From NCBI GenBank assembly GCA_016789705.1, contig JAEUQR010000005.1, positions 1-64,000 on the forward strand: a stretch of 64,000 bases of DNA. Direction: 5' to 3'. The stretch is from Acidobacteriota bacterium (GTDB lineage: Bacteria > Acidobacteriota > Vicinamibacteria > Vicinamibacterales > UBA2999). Position 1 is the stretch's first letter, and each line of letters starts with the position of its first letter. The notes under the pieces were generated by a model, which saw only the letters and a list, made by a program, of their open reading frames with translations, was not told where the DNA came from and made no database searches. Of this stretch, positions 1 to 8,680 are shown piece by piece. The position numbers were made by a program, and so were the translations under genes.

Positions 1-2615
1 GGCAGCGCCCCCGGGACGCCCGCGGGTCCCGGCTCGCCGCCCACGGCGCCGGGCGGCGGCACCGCCGCGTCCGCGGTGAGCATCGCGGCATCCTGCGGCT
101 GCGCGCGGCGGGCCCGTACGGCCTCGGGCGAAAAGAGCCGGGCCAGCGCCGCGTCGAGCGAGCGGTCCATCACGATCGAGTTCTGATACGCGACGATGAC
201 GCGCGTGAGTTCGGGAATCCTGCCCTGCTGCGCGCGCAGGTAGAGCGGCCGCACGTACAGCAGCGACTCCTCGATCGGAATCACCATCAGCGTGCCCTGG
301 ATCACTTCCGATCCCTGCTGGTTCCAGAGTGTGATCTGCGGCGAGATCACCTGGTCCTGATTGATGCGGGCGACCACCTGGCGCGGGCCGAAGATCAGCT
401 TCTGCTTCGGGAACTCGAAGGCCATGAGCTGCCCGTAGCGTTCTCCGTCGGAGCGCGCGACCAGCCACGAGGCGAGGTTGTCGCGGCGGCGCGGCGTGAA
501 GGGCAACATCTGGATGAACTCCGCCTTCGCCTCGCCGGGCAGCTTCATGATCGTGTAGTACGGCGACATGCGCACGGCCTGACCGCTGGCGTCGATGGCC
601 GGCACTTCCCATTGGTCTTCCTTGTTGTAGAAGACCGCGGCGCTTGTCATGTGATACGTGGAGTAGACCGACGCCTGCAGCCCGAAGATGCCTTCGGGAT
701 AGCGCACGTGCGCGCGCAGCCCGGGCGGCATCGTGTCGAGCGGCTTGAAGAGCGTGGGGAAGGCCTGCGCGTAGGCGCGGACGATCGGATCGTTCGGCTC
801 GGCCAGGTAGAAGTCGGTCGTGCCGTGGTAGGCGTCCACCACCACCTTGGCGGCGTTGCGGATGTAGCTGACGCCCGGCGCGCCTTCGGTGGCGTACGGG
901 TAGCGGCTCGTCACCGTGTAGGCGTCGAGCATCCAGAAGAGCCGGCCTTCGTGCACGACGAGGTACGGGTCGGCGTCGAAGGTCAGGAACGGCGCGATCT
1001 TCTCGGCCCGCAGCTTGATCTGGCGATCGAAGATGAGGCGGCTTTCGGCCGTGATGTCATCGCTCAGCAGGAGCTGGTAGTTGCGGAAGCGTGCCGCGAA
1101 CACCAGCTTCTTCCACAGGGAGTCGAGGGCGATGCCGCCGCGGCCCTCGTAGGTCGAGAAGACGTTGTCGTCACCCTTCGGGTAGTGGAACTCACGGGCC
1201 CGCGTGCGGACGATGGCGTATTCGTTGGCGAGCTCACCGAAGTACAGGCTGGGCTCGGTCACCGGCATGTTCACGGTGGAGACCGGCGGCAGGTCGCGGA
1301 TGAAGAGCACGGGCAGCCCTTCGGCCGTCACCTGGTTCACCGGGCCGAGCGTGAGGCCGTGGCCGTGGGTGAAGGTGAGGCGCTCGTTGACCCAGGTGCG
1401 GTTGGGCAGCGCCGTCGGGTTCAGCTCGCGCGCCGAGAGCATCACCTGGCGGAGCTGGCCATCGATGACATAGCGGTCGTTGTCCACCGCCGTGAAGTCG
1501 TAGTACGTGCGGATCTCCTGAATCTGTCCGAACGTCTCGAGCAGTGGCTGGTGGTCCCACAGCCGCACGTTGTCGAGCGTGGCGCGGTTGCGGTCGATGT
1601 CGGCCTTCGTCAGTTCGGCATCACCGGTGATCTCGCGCTGTTCGATGGTGTCGAGCGCGAAGGCCTTCCGCGTGGCGTCGATGTTGTGCTGGATGAACGG
1701 CGCTTCGCGCACCTGCTCGTTGGGGGTCACGACGAAGCGCAGGATGGCACCCGAGTAGAGCTGCCCGGCGAGCGCGGTGACCGCGTAGACCCCCACCGCA
1801 CCCACAGCGAAGGCCGTGCGGCCTCCCATCGCCCACGCGGCGGCGAGGCCCGCGCCGGCGATCGCCGCCGCGGCTTCGGCGAGCGCGAAGGGCATGCGCG
1901 CGTAGACATCGGTGTAGCCGGCGCCGCGGATGATGCCGGTCGGCGTGAGCAGCGTGTGCGGCCGTTCCAACCACGCGCCGGCGGCGAGCAGCACGAGGAA
2001 GGCGGCGGCGAGCAGGCCCAGATGGCGGCGCGCACGCCCGCCGAGGCGCACACCGAACGGCGTGATCGCCAACTGCCCGCCGAGCAGGTACAACGCGCCG
2101 GCGCCGGCGGCGGCGACGCCGACCTGGACCAGCCAGTACGAGCGCAGCAGATCCAGCATCGGCAGCGTGAAGACGTAGAACGCGACGTCGTAGCCCAGAA
2201 TGGGATCGGTCGAGCCGAACGGCTGGCCCTGCTGCCAGCCGAGGAACTCACGCCACGACGACGCGGCGTAGAGGGCGGCGAGCACCGCGGCGCCGGCCGC
2301 CACGATCGCGCCGAGGGTCTGCATCTCGCGGCGCGCCGGCAGCGCGAGGGTAATGCCTTCGGGCGTGGACACGACCTGCGACTCGACGGGCAGCGTGCGC
2401 GCGGCGATGCGCAGATGCACCGTGAGCCATGCAAGCGAGACGGCGAAGGCGAGGCCACCGAGCGTGGCCTGAGCGCCGAGGATCGTGGCGTAGGTGGCTT
2501 GATGGCCGAGTTCGTCGAACCACCACCAGTCGGTCACCACCTCGACGAGCGAGGGGAGCACGAAGGCCATGAGGGCCAGCGCGGCCAGGACGGTGACACG
2601 GAAGGGCGAACGCAT
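1..2615 (-). CDS. UPF0182 family membrane protein (partial, C-terminus off window)
   Basis: The reverse strand stays open from an ATG at 2615 to the left edge, giving at least 871 residues with no stop, so the C-terminus is missing. The N-terminal third has about seven hydrophobic segments, the first reading LAALALMAFVLP. A large soluble part follows, with UPF0182-type stretches such as YYDFTAVDNDRY, TFTHGHG and LVVHEGRLFWMLDAYT. Members of this family (COG1615) are about 900-1000 residues and have no established biochemical role. The gene starts 14 bp after the stop of the S4-domain gene, so the two are probably co-transcribed. The long open frames on the plus strand here are codon-bias shadows. 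Confidence 0.9.
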   Translation of the reverse strand, partial: MRSPFRVTVLAALALMAFVLPSLVEVVTDWWWFDELGHQATYATILGAQATLGGLAFAVSLAWLTVHLRIAARTLPVESQVVSTPEGITLALPARREMQTLGAIVAAGAAVLAALYAASSWREFLGWQQGQPFGSTDPILGYDVAFYVFTLPMLDLLRSYWLVQVGVAAAGAGALYLLGGQLAITPFGVRLGGRARRHLGLLAAAFLVLLAAGAWLERPHTLLTPTGIIRGAGYTDVYARMPFALAEAAAAIAGAGLAAAWAMGGRTAFAVGAVGVYAVTALAGQLYSGAILRFVVTPNEQVREAPFIQHNIDATRKAFALDTIEQREITGDAELTKADIDRNRATLDNVRLWDHQPLLETFGQIQEIRTYYDFTAVDNDRYVIDGQLRQVMLSARELNPTALPNRTWVNERLTFTHGHGLTLGPVNQVTAEGLPVLFIRDLPPVSTVNMPVTEPSLYFGELANEYAIVRTRAREFHYPKGDDNVFSTYEGRGGIALDSLWKKLVFAARFRNYQLLLSDDITAESRLIFDRQIKLRAEKIAPFLTFDADPYLVVHEGRLFWMLDAYTVTSRYPYATEGAPGVSYIRNAAKVVVDAYHGTTDFYLAEPNDPIVRAYAQAFPTLFKPLDTMPPGLRAHVRYPEGIFGLQASVYSTYHMTSAAVFYNKEDQWEVPAIDASGQAVRMSPYYTIMKLPGEAKAEFIQMLPFTPRRRDNLASWLVARSDGERYGQLMAFEFPKQKLIFGPRQVVARINQDQVISPQITLWNQQGSEVIQGTLMVIPIEESLLYVRPLYLRAQQGRIPELTRVIVAYQNSIVMDRSLDAALARLFSPEAVRARRAQPQDAAMLTADAAVPPPGAVGGEPGPAGVPGAL

Positions 2616-2629
2616 GGGGTCTCGTCAGT

Positions 2630-3010
2630 CTACGCGCCTTTGAGGCCGCGCAGCAGGCGGCGCTCGCGCTTATCGGGACGCACCTTCGGCGCCATCGTGG
2701 CGTGGAAGACGCGCTCGAGCCGGCGCATCGCCAGCTCCTCCGGCGTGGGCGCCGGGGTTTCGTCGTCGTAGAGCTGGCGAGCCTCCGCGCGGGCGATGCT
2801 CTTGTCGGCAAGGCCCTTCACCACGACGATCTGCGTGCGTCCGAGCGGCCGGCCGATGGTGAGACGGTCGCCGGGCCGGATATCGCGGTGCGGCTTGGCG
2901 GTCGTGCCGTTCACGTCGACCTTGCCGTTGCGGCAGGCGCGTTGCGCTTCCGACCGTGTGCGGAACAGGCAGGCGACGTCGAGCCACACGTCGAGGCGAA
3001 CGGTCTCCAT
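2630..3010 (-). CDS. S4-domain RNA-binding protein (Hsp15-like)
   Basis: This 126-residue protein carries an S4 RNA-binding domain at about residues 4-65, with the typical [19 protein letters not shown] start and VDVNG turn. The C-terminal tail is basic and charged ([14 protein letters not shown]). The size and architecture match Hsp15/HslR-type proteins, which in E. coli bind stalled 50S subunits carrying nascent chains. That role is transferred from the family, not seen here. It is divergent from ilvD with 38 bp between the start codons and lies directly upstream of the UPF0182 gene on the same strand. Confidence 0.8.
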   Translation of the reverse strand: METVRLDVWLDVACLFRTRSEAQRACRNGKVDVNGTTAKPHRDIRPGDRLTIGRPLGRTQIVVVKGLADKSIARAEARQLYDDETPAPTPEELAMRRLERVFHATMAPKVRPDKRERRLLRGLKGA

Positions 3011-3048
3011 ACGGATCAGGATATCTCGTAGTGATAAAGTCCCTCGCC

Positions 3049-4776
3049 ATGTCGTCGTCCCGCCGTCCGCAGCCGACCGCGCCGTCCACCCCGGTGCCAG
3101 CCGCCTCCCGCCGTTTCTCTTCCGCCGTGGTCGACGGTGCCGCCCGCGCCGCCGGCCGGGCCATGCTGCATGCGGTCGGGTTCTCGCGTGAGGATTTCGC
3201 CAAGCCGCAGATCGGGGTGTGCTCCACGTGGAGCCAGGTGACGCCCTGTAACATGCACATCGACCAGCTGGCGCGCGAGGCGGCCACGGGCGTCGATGCG
3301 GCCGGCGCGAAGGGCATCATCTTCAACACCATCACCGTCTCCGACGGCATTTCGATGGGCACCGAGGGGATGAAGTATTCGCTCGTGTCGCGCGAGGTCA
3401 TCGCCGACTCGATCGAAACGGTGGCTGGCGCCGAAGGTTTCGACGGGCTCGTGACGATCGGCGGCTGCGACAAGAACATGCCGGCCTGCGCGATGGCCAT
3501 CGCCCGGCTCGACCGGCCGGCCGTGTTCGTCTACGGCGGCACGATCATGCCGGGGATCTGGCGCGGCCAGCCGGTGGACATCGTCTCGGTGTTCGAGGCG
3601 GTAGGGAAACACGCCGCCGGCACGCTCGGCGACGCGGATCTGGCGGACCTCGAGCAGCACGCCTGCCCGGGCGCCGGCTCGTGCGGCGGGATGTACACGG
3701 CCAACACCATGGCCTCGGCCATCGAGGCGCTGGGGCTCAGCCTGCCGAACAGCTCCGCGCAGGCGGCGATCTCGCCCGAGAAGCGCGACGACTGCCGCCG
3801 TGCCGGCGAGGCCGTGGCCCGCCTGGTTCGCGAGGGCATCACGCCGCGCCGCATCCTCACGCGGCAGGCCTTCGAGAACGCCATCACCGTCGTCATCGCC
3901 CTGGGCGGCTCGACCAATGCCGTGCTGCACCTGCTCGCCATCGCGCGCGCCGCGCGCGTGAAGCTCACGCTCGACGACTTCACCCGCATCGGGAAGCGCG
4001 TGCCGGTTCTCGCCGACCTCAAGCCGAGCGGCAAGTACGTGATGGCCGAACTCGTCCGCATCGGCGGCCTCACGCCGCTCATGAAGCGCCTGCTCGACGC
4101 CGGCCTGCTGCACGGCGACGCCCTCACGGTCACCGGCCGCACCGTGGCCGAGAACCTGCGGGACGTGGCCGACTATCCGGCCGGCCAGGATGTGGTGTAC
4201 GACGTGGCCTCGCCGGTGAAGAAAGACAGCCATCTCGTGGTGCTGCGCGGCAACCTCGCGCCCGAAGGCGCCGTGGCGAAGATCAGCGGCAAGGAAGGGG
4301 AGCGTTTCACCGGGCGCGCCATCGTGTTCGAACGCGAGGAGGCGGCGCTCGCCGCGATTCTCGCCGGCCGCGTGAAGGCCGGGCACGTCGTGGTCATCCG
4401 CTACGAAGGACCGCAGGGCGGTCCCGGGATGCGCGAAATGCTGTCGCCGACGAGCGCGCTCATCGGGCGCGGGCTCGCAAACGGCGTGGCGCTCATCACC
4501 GATGGCCGCTTTTCCGGCGGCACGCACGGCTTCGTCGTGGGCCACGTCACCCCCGAGGCCGCCGTGGGCGGGCCACTCGCGCTCGTGAAGAACGGTGACG
4601 CCATCACGATCGACGCCCGCGCGCGCGCCATCGACGTGGCGCTGACGGCGCGCGAACTTTCGGCGCGTCGCAAGGCGTGGCGGCCGAAGAAGAGTGCCTA
4701 CGACCGCGGCGTGCTCGCCAAGTACCGGCGCCTGGTCGGGCCGGCGAGCGGCGGCGCCGTGACCGACGAGGTGTAG
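3049..4776 (+). CDS. ilvD: Dihydroxy-acid dehydratase
   Basis: The 575-residue protein converts 2,3-dihydroxy-isovalerate and -methylvalerate to the 2-keto acids of valine and isoleucine synthesis. It has the family's conserved cysteines: C67 in [11 protein letters not shown]140 in [10 protein letters not shown] and C212 in [12 protein letters not shown], which hold an Fe-S cluster. The C-terminal [15 protein letters not shown] signature is also present. I chose ATG 3049; the frame is open to 2956, but that would overlap the divergent gene and add a non-family extension. A TGATAA hexamer lies 11 nt upstream of the ATG and there is no clear Shine-Dalgarno. No other ilv gene is adjacent. Confidence 0.95.
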   Translation: MSSSRRPQPTAPSTPVPAASRRFSSAVVDGAARAAGRAMLHAVGFSREDFAKPQIGVCSTWSQVTPCNMHIDQLAREAATGVDAAGAKGIIFNTITVSDGISMGTEGMKYSLVSREVIADSIETVAGAEGFDGLVTIGGCDKNMPACAMAIARLDRPAVFVYGGTIMPGIWRGQPVDIVSVFEAVGKHAAGTLGDADLADLEQHACPGAGSCGGMYTANTMASAIEALGLSLPNSSAQAAISPEKRDDCRRAGEAVARLVREGITPRRILTRQAFENAITVVIALGGSTNAVLHLLAIARAARVKLTLDDFTRIGKRVPVLADLKPSGKYVMAELVRIGGLTPLMKRLLDAGLLHGDALTVTGRTVAENLRDVADYPAGQDVVYDVASPVKKDSHLVVLRGNLAPEGAVAKISGKEGERFTGRAIVFEREEAALAAILAGRVKAGHVVVIRYEGPQGGPGMREMLSPTSALIGRGLANGVALITDGRFSGGTHGFVVGHVTPEAAVGGPLALVKNGDAITIDARARAIDVALTARELSARRKAWRPKKSAYDRGVLAKYRRLVGPASGGAVTDEV

Positions 4777-4799
4777 CGCGTCCCGGCGGTACCAACGCC

Positions 4800-4821
4800 A
4801 ATGCCGACGAAATCCGGCATT
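4800..4821 (+). terminator. Hairpin after ilvD
   Basis: A perfect 7-bp inverted repeat, AATGCCG / CGGCATT with an 8-nt loop, starts 24 bp after the ilvD stop and runs into a short TTTT. It is plausible as a weak intrinsic terminator. The T tract is short, so confidence is moderate. Confidence 0.45.
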
Positions 4822-4880
4822 TTGGAGACTTGCGCATGGTTGCATTGGATCCTCGTATGGACTCCATGCCCGTCTGTCAG

Positions 4881-4896
4881 GTAACGCTTGCGTTAC
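4881..4896. promoter_or_regulatory. Inverted repeat upstream of the TonB receptor gene
   Basis: GTAACGC-TT-GCGTTAC is a perfect 7+2+7 inverted repeat, 177 bp before the receptor start, in the 296-bp gap between ilvD and the receptor gene. The short centre favours a dimeric repressor or activator site over an RNA hairpin. Apart from this repeat and the ilvD hairpin, I see no gene or obvious promoter in the gap. Confidence 0.35.
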
Positions 4897-5072
4897 GCGG
4901 TGGATTCGCCCTACGATTCTGGCGCTTTCGTCCGGGTTGTCTCCTGGCTCCCTCCGCTTCCGATTGTTGGCATGAGTGGTGGATCTGCTCTCGGGACGTC
5001 CCGCGCGTAGCGCGCTCACGTGAACGGTTAGGGATGGCGTGAGTGTTTAGGGACTATTAACGAGAGGTGACC

Positions 5073-8000
5073 ATGAAGACCCTGCGGCAACTGCTGGTTA
5101 TCGGCCTGATGGTGGCCATGACCGGAAGCCTCGCGGCAGCCCAGACGTTCACGGGCGGCGTGCGTGGTGCGGTGAAGGACGCGAATGGCGTCATTCCCGG
5201 TGTGACGGTGGAGTTGATCAACGAGGGCACGAACACCTCGCGTGAGGTCGTGTCCAACGACTCGGGTGAGTACAACTTCGCCGCCGTGCCGCCTGGCACC
5301 TACACGGTGAAGGCGACCCTGACCGGGTTCAAGACCTACGAGAACAAGGGCATCCGCGTCGGCACCCAGCAGTTCATCACGCTCGACGTGACGCTCGAAG
5401 TCGGCGCGCTGCAGGAAACCATCACGGTCACGGGCGCCGCGCCGCTCATCGACACGTCGAACGCGTCGACGGGCGCGGTCATCGACGCGAAGCAGCTCGA
5501 GACGCTGCCGAGCGGCGGCCGTTCCGCGTTCCTCTTCGCGGTCACCGTCCCCACCGTCGTCGCCTCGGGTGACGCGCAGTTCAACCGCCAGCAGGACCAG
5601 ACCAACGCGTCGCTCCTGTCGATGGGCGGCGGCACCCGCCGCGGCAACAACTACCTGCTCGACGGCGTGCCGATCACCGACCTGCGCAACCGCGCCTCGG
5701 CCAACCCCTCGATCGAAGGCCTCGAAGGCGTCGCCGTCCAGGTGCACACCTACGACGCCGAAACCGGCCGTACCGGTGGCGGCATCTTCAACACCACCGC
5801 CAAGTCGGGCACGAACGAGTGGCACGCGAGCGGCTTCTACCAGAACCGTCCGCGCTGGGGCACCTCGAACAACTTCTTCGCCGAACGCGCCGGCCGTCCG
5901 CTGCCCGACACCTACTTCCACCTCGGTGGTGGCGGCTTCGGTGGCCCGCTTCTGAAGAACCGCACGTTCTTCTGGTTCGCGGCCGAAGGTTACGGCTCGA
6001 ACACCACGCGTAACGTGAGCGCGCGTTTCCCGACCTCGCGCGAACTCGCGGGCGACTTCTCGCAGAGCACGACCGGCGCCGGCGCCCTCGTGCCCATCTA
6101 CGACCCGCTCACGGGCGATGCCAACGGCAACGGCCGCACGCAGTTCCCGGGCAACATCATTCCCTCGAACCGCATCAACCCGGTGGCCCGTGCCATCGCG
6201 GCGTACTTCCCGACGCCTGACAGCAACGTCAGCAACGGCGCCGCCAACTTCGTGCGCGTCGCGCAGATCGAAGACCGCGCGCAGCTCTACAGCGTCAAGG
6301 GCGACCACCGCTTCAACGACAGGGTCTCGCTCTCGGGCTTCTACCTCTACAACAAGACCGACGAACCCTGCGCCAGCTTCTGGGGCCAGAACGCCTTCGC
6401 CGACACGAACGAGTACCTGCTCGCCCGCCGCGTGCACCTGCTCGCCGTGAACAACACGTGGCTGCCGAGCAACAACACGGTGCTCACGTTCCGCTACGGC
6501 CTGACCAGCTTCGACGACTCGGACTTCCTGACCGAGGAATTCGACCCGGCCACCCTGGGCTTCAACTCGGGCTTCATCGGTGCGATCCAGAAGAAGAAGT
6601 TCCCGCGCGGCAACATCTCGGAGTACGGCGACGGCGGCACGGCCTTCGGCGCCATCGACGCGACCGACCGCCTCTGGTACTCGTGGAGCGCCAACGCCAC
6701 GGCGTCGAAGCTCGTCGGCCGCCAGACCTTCAAGGCCGGCTTCGACTTCCGCCGCATCGGCACCGACACGCAGTCGTTCTCGGCGAGCTCGGGCCTCTTC
6801 AACTTCGACCGCCTGTGGACGTCGGGCAGCCCGACGGCGCTCAACGGCGGCAACGCCTTCGCGAGCTTCCTGCTCGGCCTGCCCTCGGGTGACCCGGGCA
6901 ACCTGAGCCGCATGGGCATCTCGTCGCCCCTGAACGCCTACGTGAACTACTACGGCGGCTACCTGCAGGACGACTTCCGCGTGAACTCGAAGCTCACCGT
7001 GAACCTCGGCGTGCGCGTGGAAGCTGAAACGGGTCTGCGTGAGAAGGAAAACCGCTTCACGGTGGCCTTCGACCGCACGCTCAACCCCGGCGGCGCACTT
7101 GGCGCCATCGTCGTGAACGGCCAGCCCGTGCGCGGCGGTCTCGTCTACGCCGGCCAGAACGGCGCGCCCACCGAACAGGGCAACCAGCCCTCGGCGAAGT
7201 TCTCGCCCCGTGTCGGCCTGGTCTACTCGATCGACCCGAAAACGGTCGTGCGTGCCGGCTACGGCGTCTACTGGGCGCCCTGGAACTATCAGGGTGTGGG
7301 TTCGCAGAACTACGGCCAGATTGGCTACAGCCGCGACACGTTCCTGTCGCAGGGCCAGTTCCAGCCCACCGTCACGCTGTCGAACGCGTTCTCGGGCGGC
7401 GCGCTCGCGCCGATCGGCAACAGCCTCGGCGCGCTCACGGGCGTGGGCAGCCAGATCGAGTTCATCGATCAGGACAAGAAGGCCCCCTACGTGCAGCAGT
7501 ACTCGCTCGACGTCAACCGCGAGCTGCCGGGTGGCGTCGCGATCGGCTTCGAATACGCCGGCGCCACGGGCCGCAACCTCGGCCTCGGCGGCTCGAATGA
7601 CGGCATCCTGAACATCAACCAGCTCGATCCGAGCCTGATGTCGCTTGGCGCCGCGCTGCTCGAACAGGTGCCCAACCCGTTCTTCGGCACGGGCACGGGC
7701 TTCTCGCCCGGCAGCGCGACCGTGCAGCGCCGTCAGCTCCTCCGTCCGTTCCCGCAGTTCGGCGACATCCTGATGCGCCAGAACACGCAGGGGCGCAACC
7801 AGTACCACGCCGCGATTCTCAAGCTCGAGAAGCGCGTGACGAACGGCTGGGGCGGCCGCATCAATTACACCTGGAGCCGTCTCGAGGACAACCAGTTCGC
7901 CGAGTCGAACTTCTTCTCGGCCGCGTCGACCGAGGCGCAGAACGCCTACGACATGGACGCGGAGTATGCGGTCAGCCTGCTCGACGTGCCGCACAAGCTC

Positions 8001-8540
8001 GTGCTCTCGCCCATCGTCGAACTGCCGTTCGGCGAAGGCAAGCGCTGGGCGAAGGAAGGCATCGCCAAGCACATCCTCGGCAACATCACGATGTCGTCGA
8101 TCATCTCGTTCGAGAGCGGCTTCCCGATTGCCGTGCGGACGCAGGCGAACACCACGAACATCTTCACGCGCACGCAGTGGGCCAACACCGCGTCGGGTGA
8201 CCCCGCGACGAGCGGCGACCGTGAAGAGCGCCTGCAGCCCGGTGTATGGCTGAACGCGGCCGGCTGGTCGACCCCGGCGCAGTACACCTTCGGCACGGGC
8301 GGCCGTACCGACACGCGCACCCGCACCCCGCACCGGAACAACTGGGACTTCGTGGCCACCAAGGAACTTCAGTTCCCCGGCACGGTCCGCGGTCAGCTGC
8401 GTTTCGAAGTGCTGAACATCACCAACACCGTGAAGGTGCGCGGCCCCGAGACCCGTCTCGGTAACTCGGCCTTCGGCATCATCAACTCGCAGTCGGGCTT
8501 CATGCGTCTCGTGCAGATGATGTTCCGCCTCTCGTTCTAG
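5073..8540 (+). CDS. Oar-like TonB-dependent outer-membrane receptor
   Basis: This 1155-residue protein has a signal peptide cleaved near A23 (SLAAAQTF). A carboxypeptidase-regulatory-like beta-sandwich follows at about residues 24-110 (GGVRGAVKDANGVIPGVTV). Next come a plug domain (about 110-240, including the NNYLLDGVPITD loop) and a large beta-barrel ending in phenylalanine (MMFRLSF), as outer-membrane insertion requires. The layout matches Oar-type proteins, which are expanded in Acidobacteriota and thought to take up glycans or peptides or export proteases; the substrate here cannot be read. A strong GAGAGGTGA ribosome site at 5062-5070 fixes ATG 5073; an in-frame GTG at 5067 lies inside it. 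A hairpin follows the gene. Confidence 0.92.
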   Translation: MKTLRQLLVIGLMVAMTGSLAAAQTFTGGVRGAVKDANGVIPGVTVELINEGTNTSREVVSNDSGEYNFAAVPPGTYTVKATLTGFKTYENKGIRVGTQQFITLDVTLEVGALQETITVTGAAPLIDTSNASTGAVIDAKQLETLPSGGRSAFLFAVTVPTVVASGDAQFNRQQDQTNASLLSMGGGTRRGNNYLLDGVPITDLRNRASANPSIEGLEGVAVQVHTYDAETGRTGGGIFNTTAKSGTNEWHASGFYQNRPRWGTSNNFFAERAGRPLPDTYFHLGGGGFGGPLLKNRTFFWFAAEGYGSNTTRNVSARFPTSRELAGDFSQSTTGAGALVPIYDPLTGDANGNGRTQFPGNIIPSNRINPVARAIAAYFPTPDSNVSNGAANFVRVAQIEDRAQLYSVKGDHRFNDRVSLSGFYLYNKTDEPCASFWGQNAFADTNEYLLARRVHLLAVNNTWLPSNNTVLTFRYGLTSFDDSDFLTEEFDPATLGFNSGFIGAIQKKKFPRGNISEYGDGGTAFGAIDATDRLWYSWSANATASKLVGRQTFKAGFDFRRIGTDTQSFSASSGLFNFDRLWTSGSPTALNGGNAFASFLLGLPSGDPGNLSRMGISSPLNAYVNYYGGYLQDDFRVNSKLTVNLGVRVEAETGLREKENRFTVAFDRTLNPGGALGAIVVNGQPVRGGLVYAGQNGAPTEQGNQPSAKFSPRVGLVYSIDPKTVVRAGYGVYWAPWNYQGVGSQNYGQIGYSRDTFLSQGQFQPTVTLSNAFSGGALAPIGNSLGALTGVGSQIEFIDQDKKAPYVQQYSLDVNRELPGGVAIGFEYAGATGRNLGLGGSNDGILNINQLDPSLMSLGAALLEQVPNPFFGTGTGFSPGSATVQRRQLLRPFPQFGDILMRQNTQGRNQYHAAILKLEKRVTNGWGGRINYTWSRLEDNQFAESNFFSAASTEAQNAYDMDAEYAVSLLDVPHKLVLSPIVELPFGEGKRWAKEGIAKHILGNITMSSIISFESGFPIAVRTQANTTNIFTRTQWANTASGDPATSGDREERLQPGVWLNAAGWSTPAQYTFGTGGRTDTRTRTPHRNNWDFVATKELQFPGTVRGQLRFEVLNITNTVKVRGPETRLGNSAFGIINSQSGFMRLVQMMFRLSF

Positions 8541-8571
8541 GGGCTGGGTGTCAGGGGCTGGGGGCCTGGGC
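8537..8571 (+). repeat. G-rich gene-end repeat, copy 1
   Basis: This run of GGGGCTGGG / GGGGGCCTGGG units begins inside the receptor stop codon (CTAGGGGCTGGG, 8537-8548). The same 12-mer occurs in reverse complement at 45383-45394, and similar units occur at 62083-62112. The runs of three to five G could form a quadruplex. No function is known. Confidence 0.6.
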
Positions 8572-8589
8572 TCCCGGCTTCGCCAAGTG

Positions 8590-8627
8590 CGAAGAGCGGC
8601 GTTCCCGTCCGGGGGCGCCGCTCTTCG
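8590..8627 (+). terminator. 12-bp stem-loop after the TonB receptor gene
   Basis: CGAAGAGCGGCG (8590-8601) pairs perfectly with CGCCGCTCTTCG (8616-8627) across a 14-nt loop. There is no T tract, so this is a stem-loop terminator or 3'-end stabiliser rather than a classic intrinsic terminator. Confidence 0.6.
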
Positions 8628-8641
8628 GCTGTACGGGCGGG

Positions 8642-8671
8642 TTGTCGAGCCGGCGCGCCCTCGGGTACGAT
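8642..8671 (+). promoter_or_regulatory. Candidate promoter of the TPR lipoprotein gene
   Basis: TTGTCG (8642-8647), an 18-nt spacer and TACGAT (8666-8671) resemble a sigma70 promoter. The start codon is only 9 nt after the -10, which implies a leader of a few bases. Confidence 0.45.
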
Positions 8672-8680
8672 CACCGCGAT

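Noticed and set aside
612-2771. 719-codon plus-strand open frame over UPF0182
   Set aside because: The minus strand gives a continuous UPF0182 protein with membrane helices; the plus frame is Arg/Gly/Glu-rich and crosses into the S4 gene.
3016-5019. 667-codon antisense frame over ilvD
   Set aside because: Complement of ilvD codons without recognisable motifs.
5028-8333. 1101-codon open frame antisense to the TonB receptor gene
   Set aside because: Its composition is Arg/Val/Glu/Ala-rich without domains, signal or membrane pattern. It mirrors the codon bias of the sense gene, whose motifs and ribosome site are clear.
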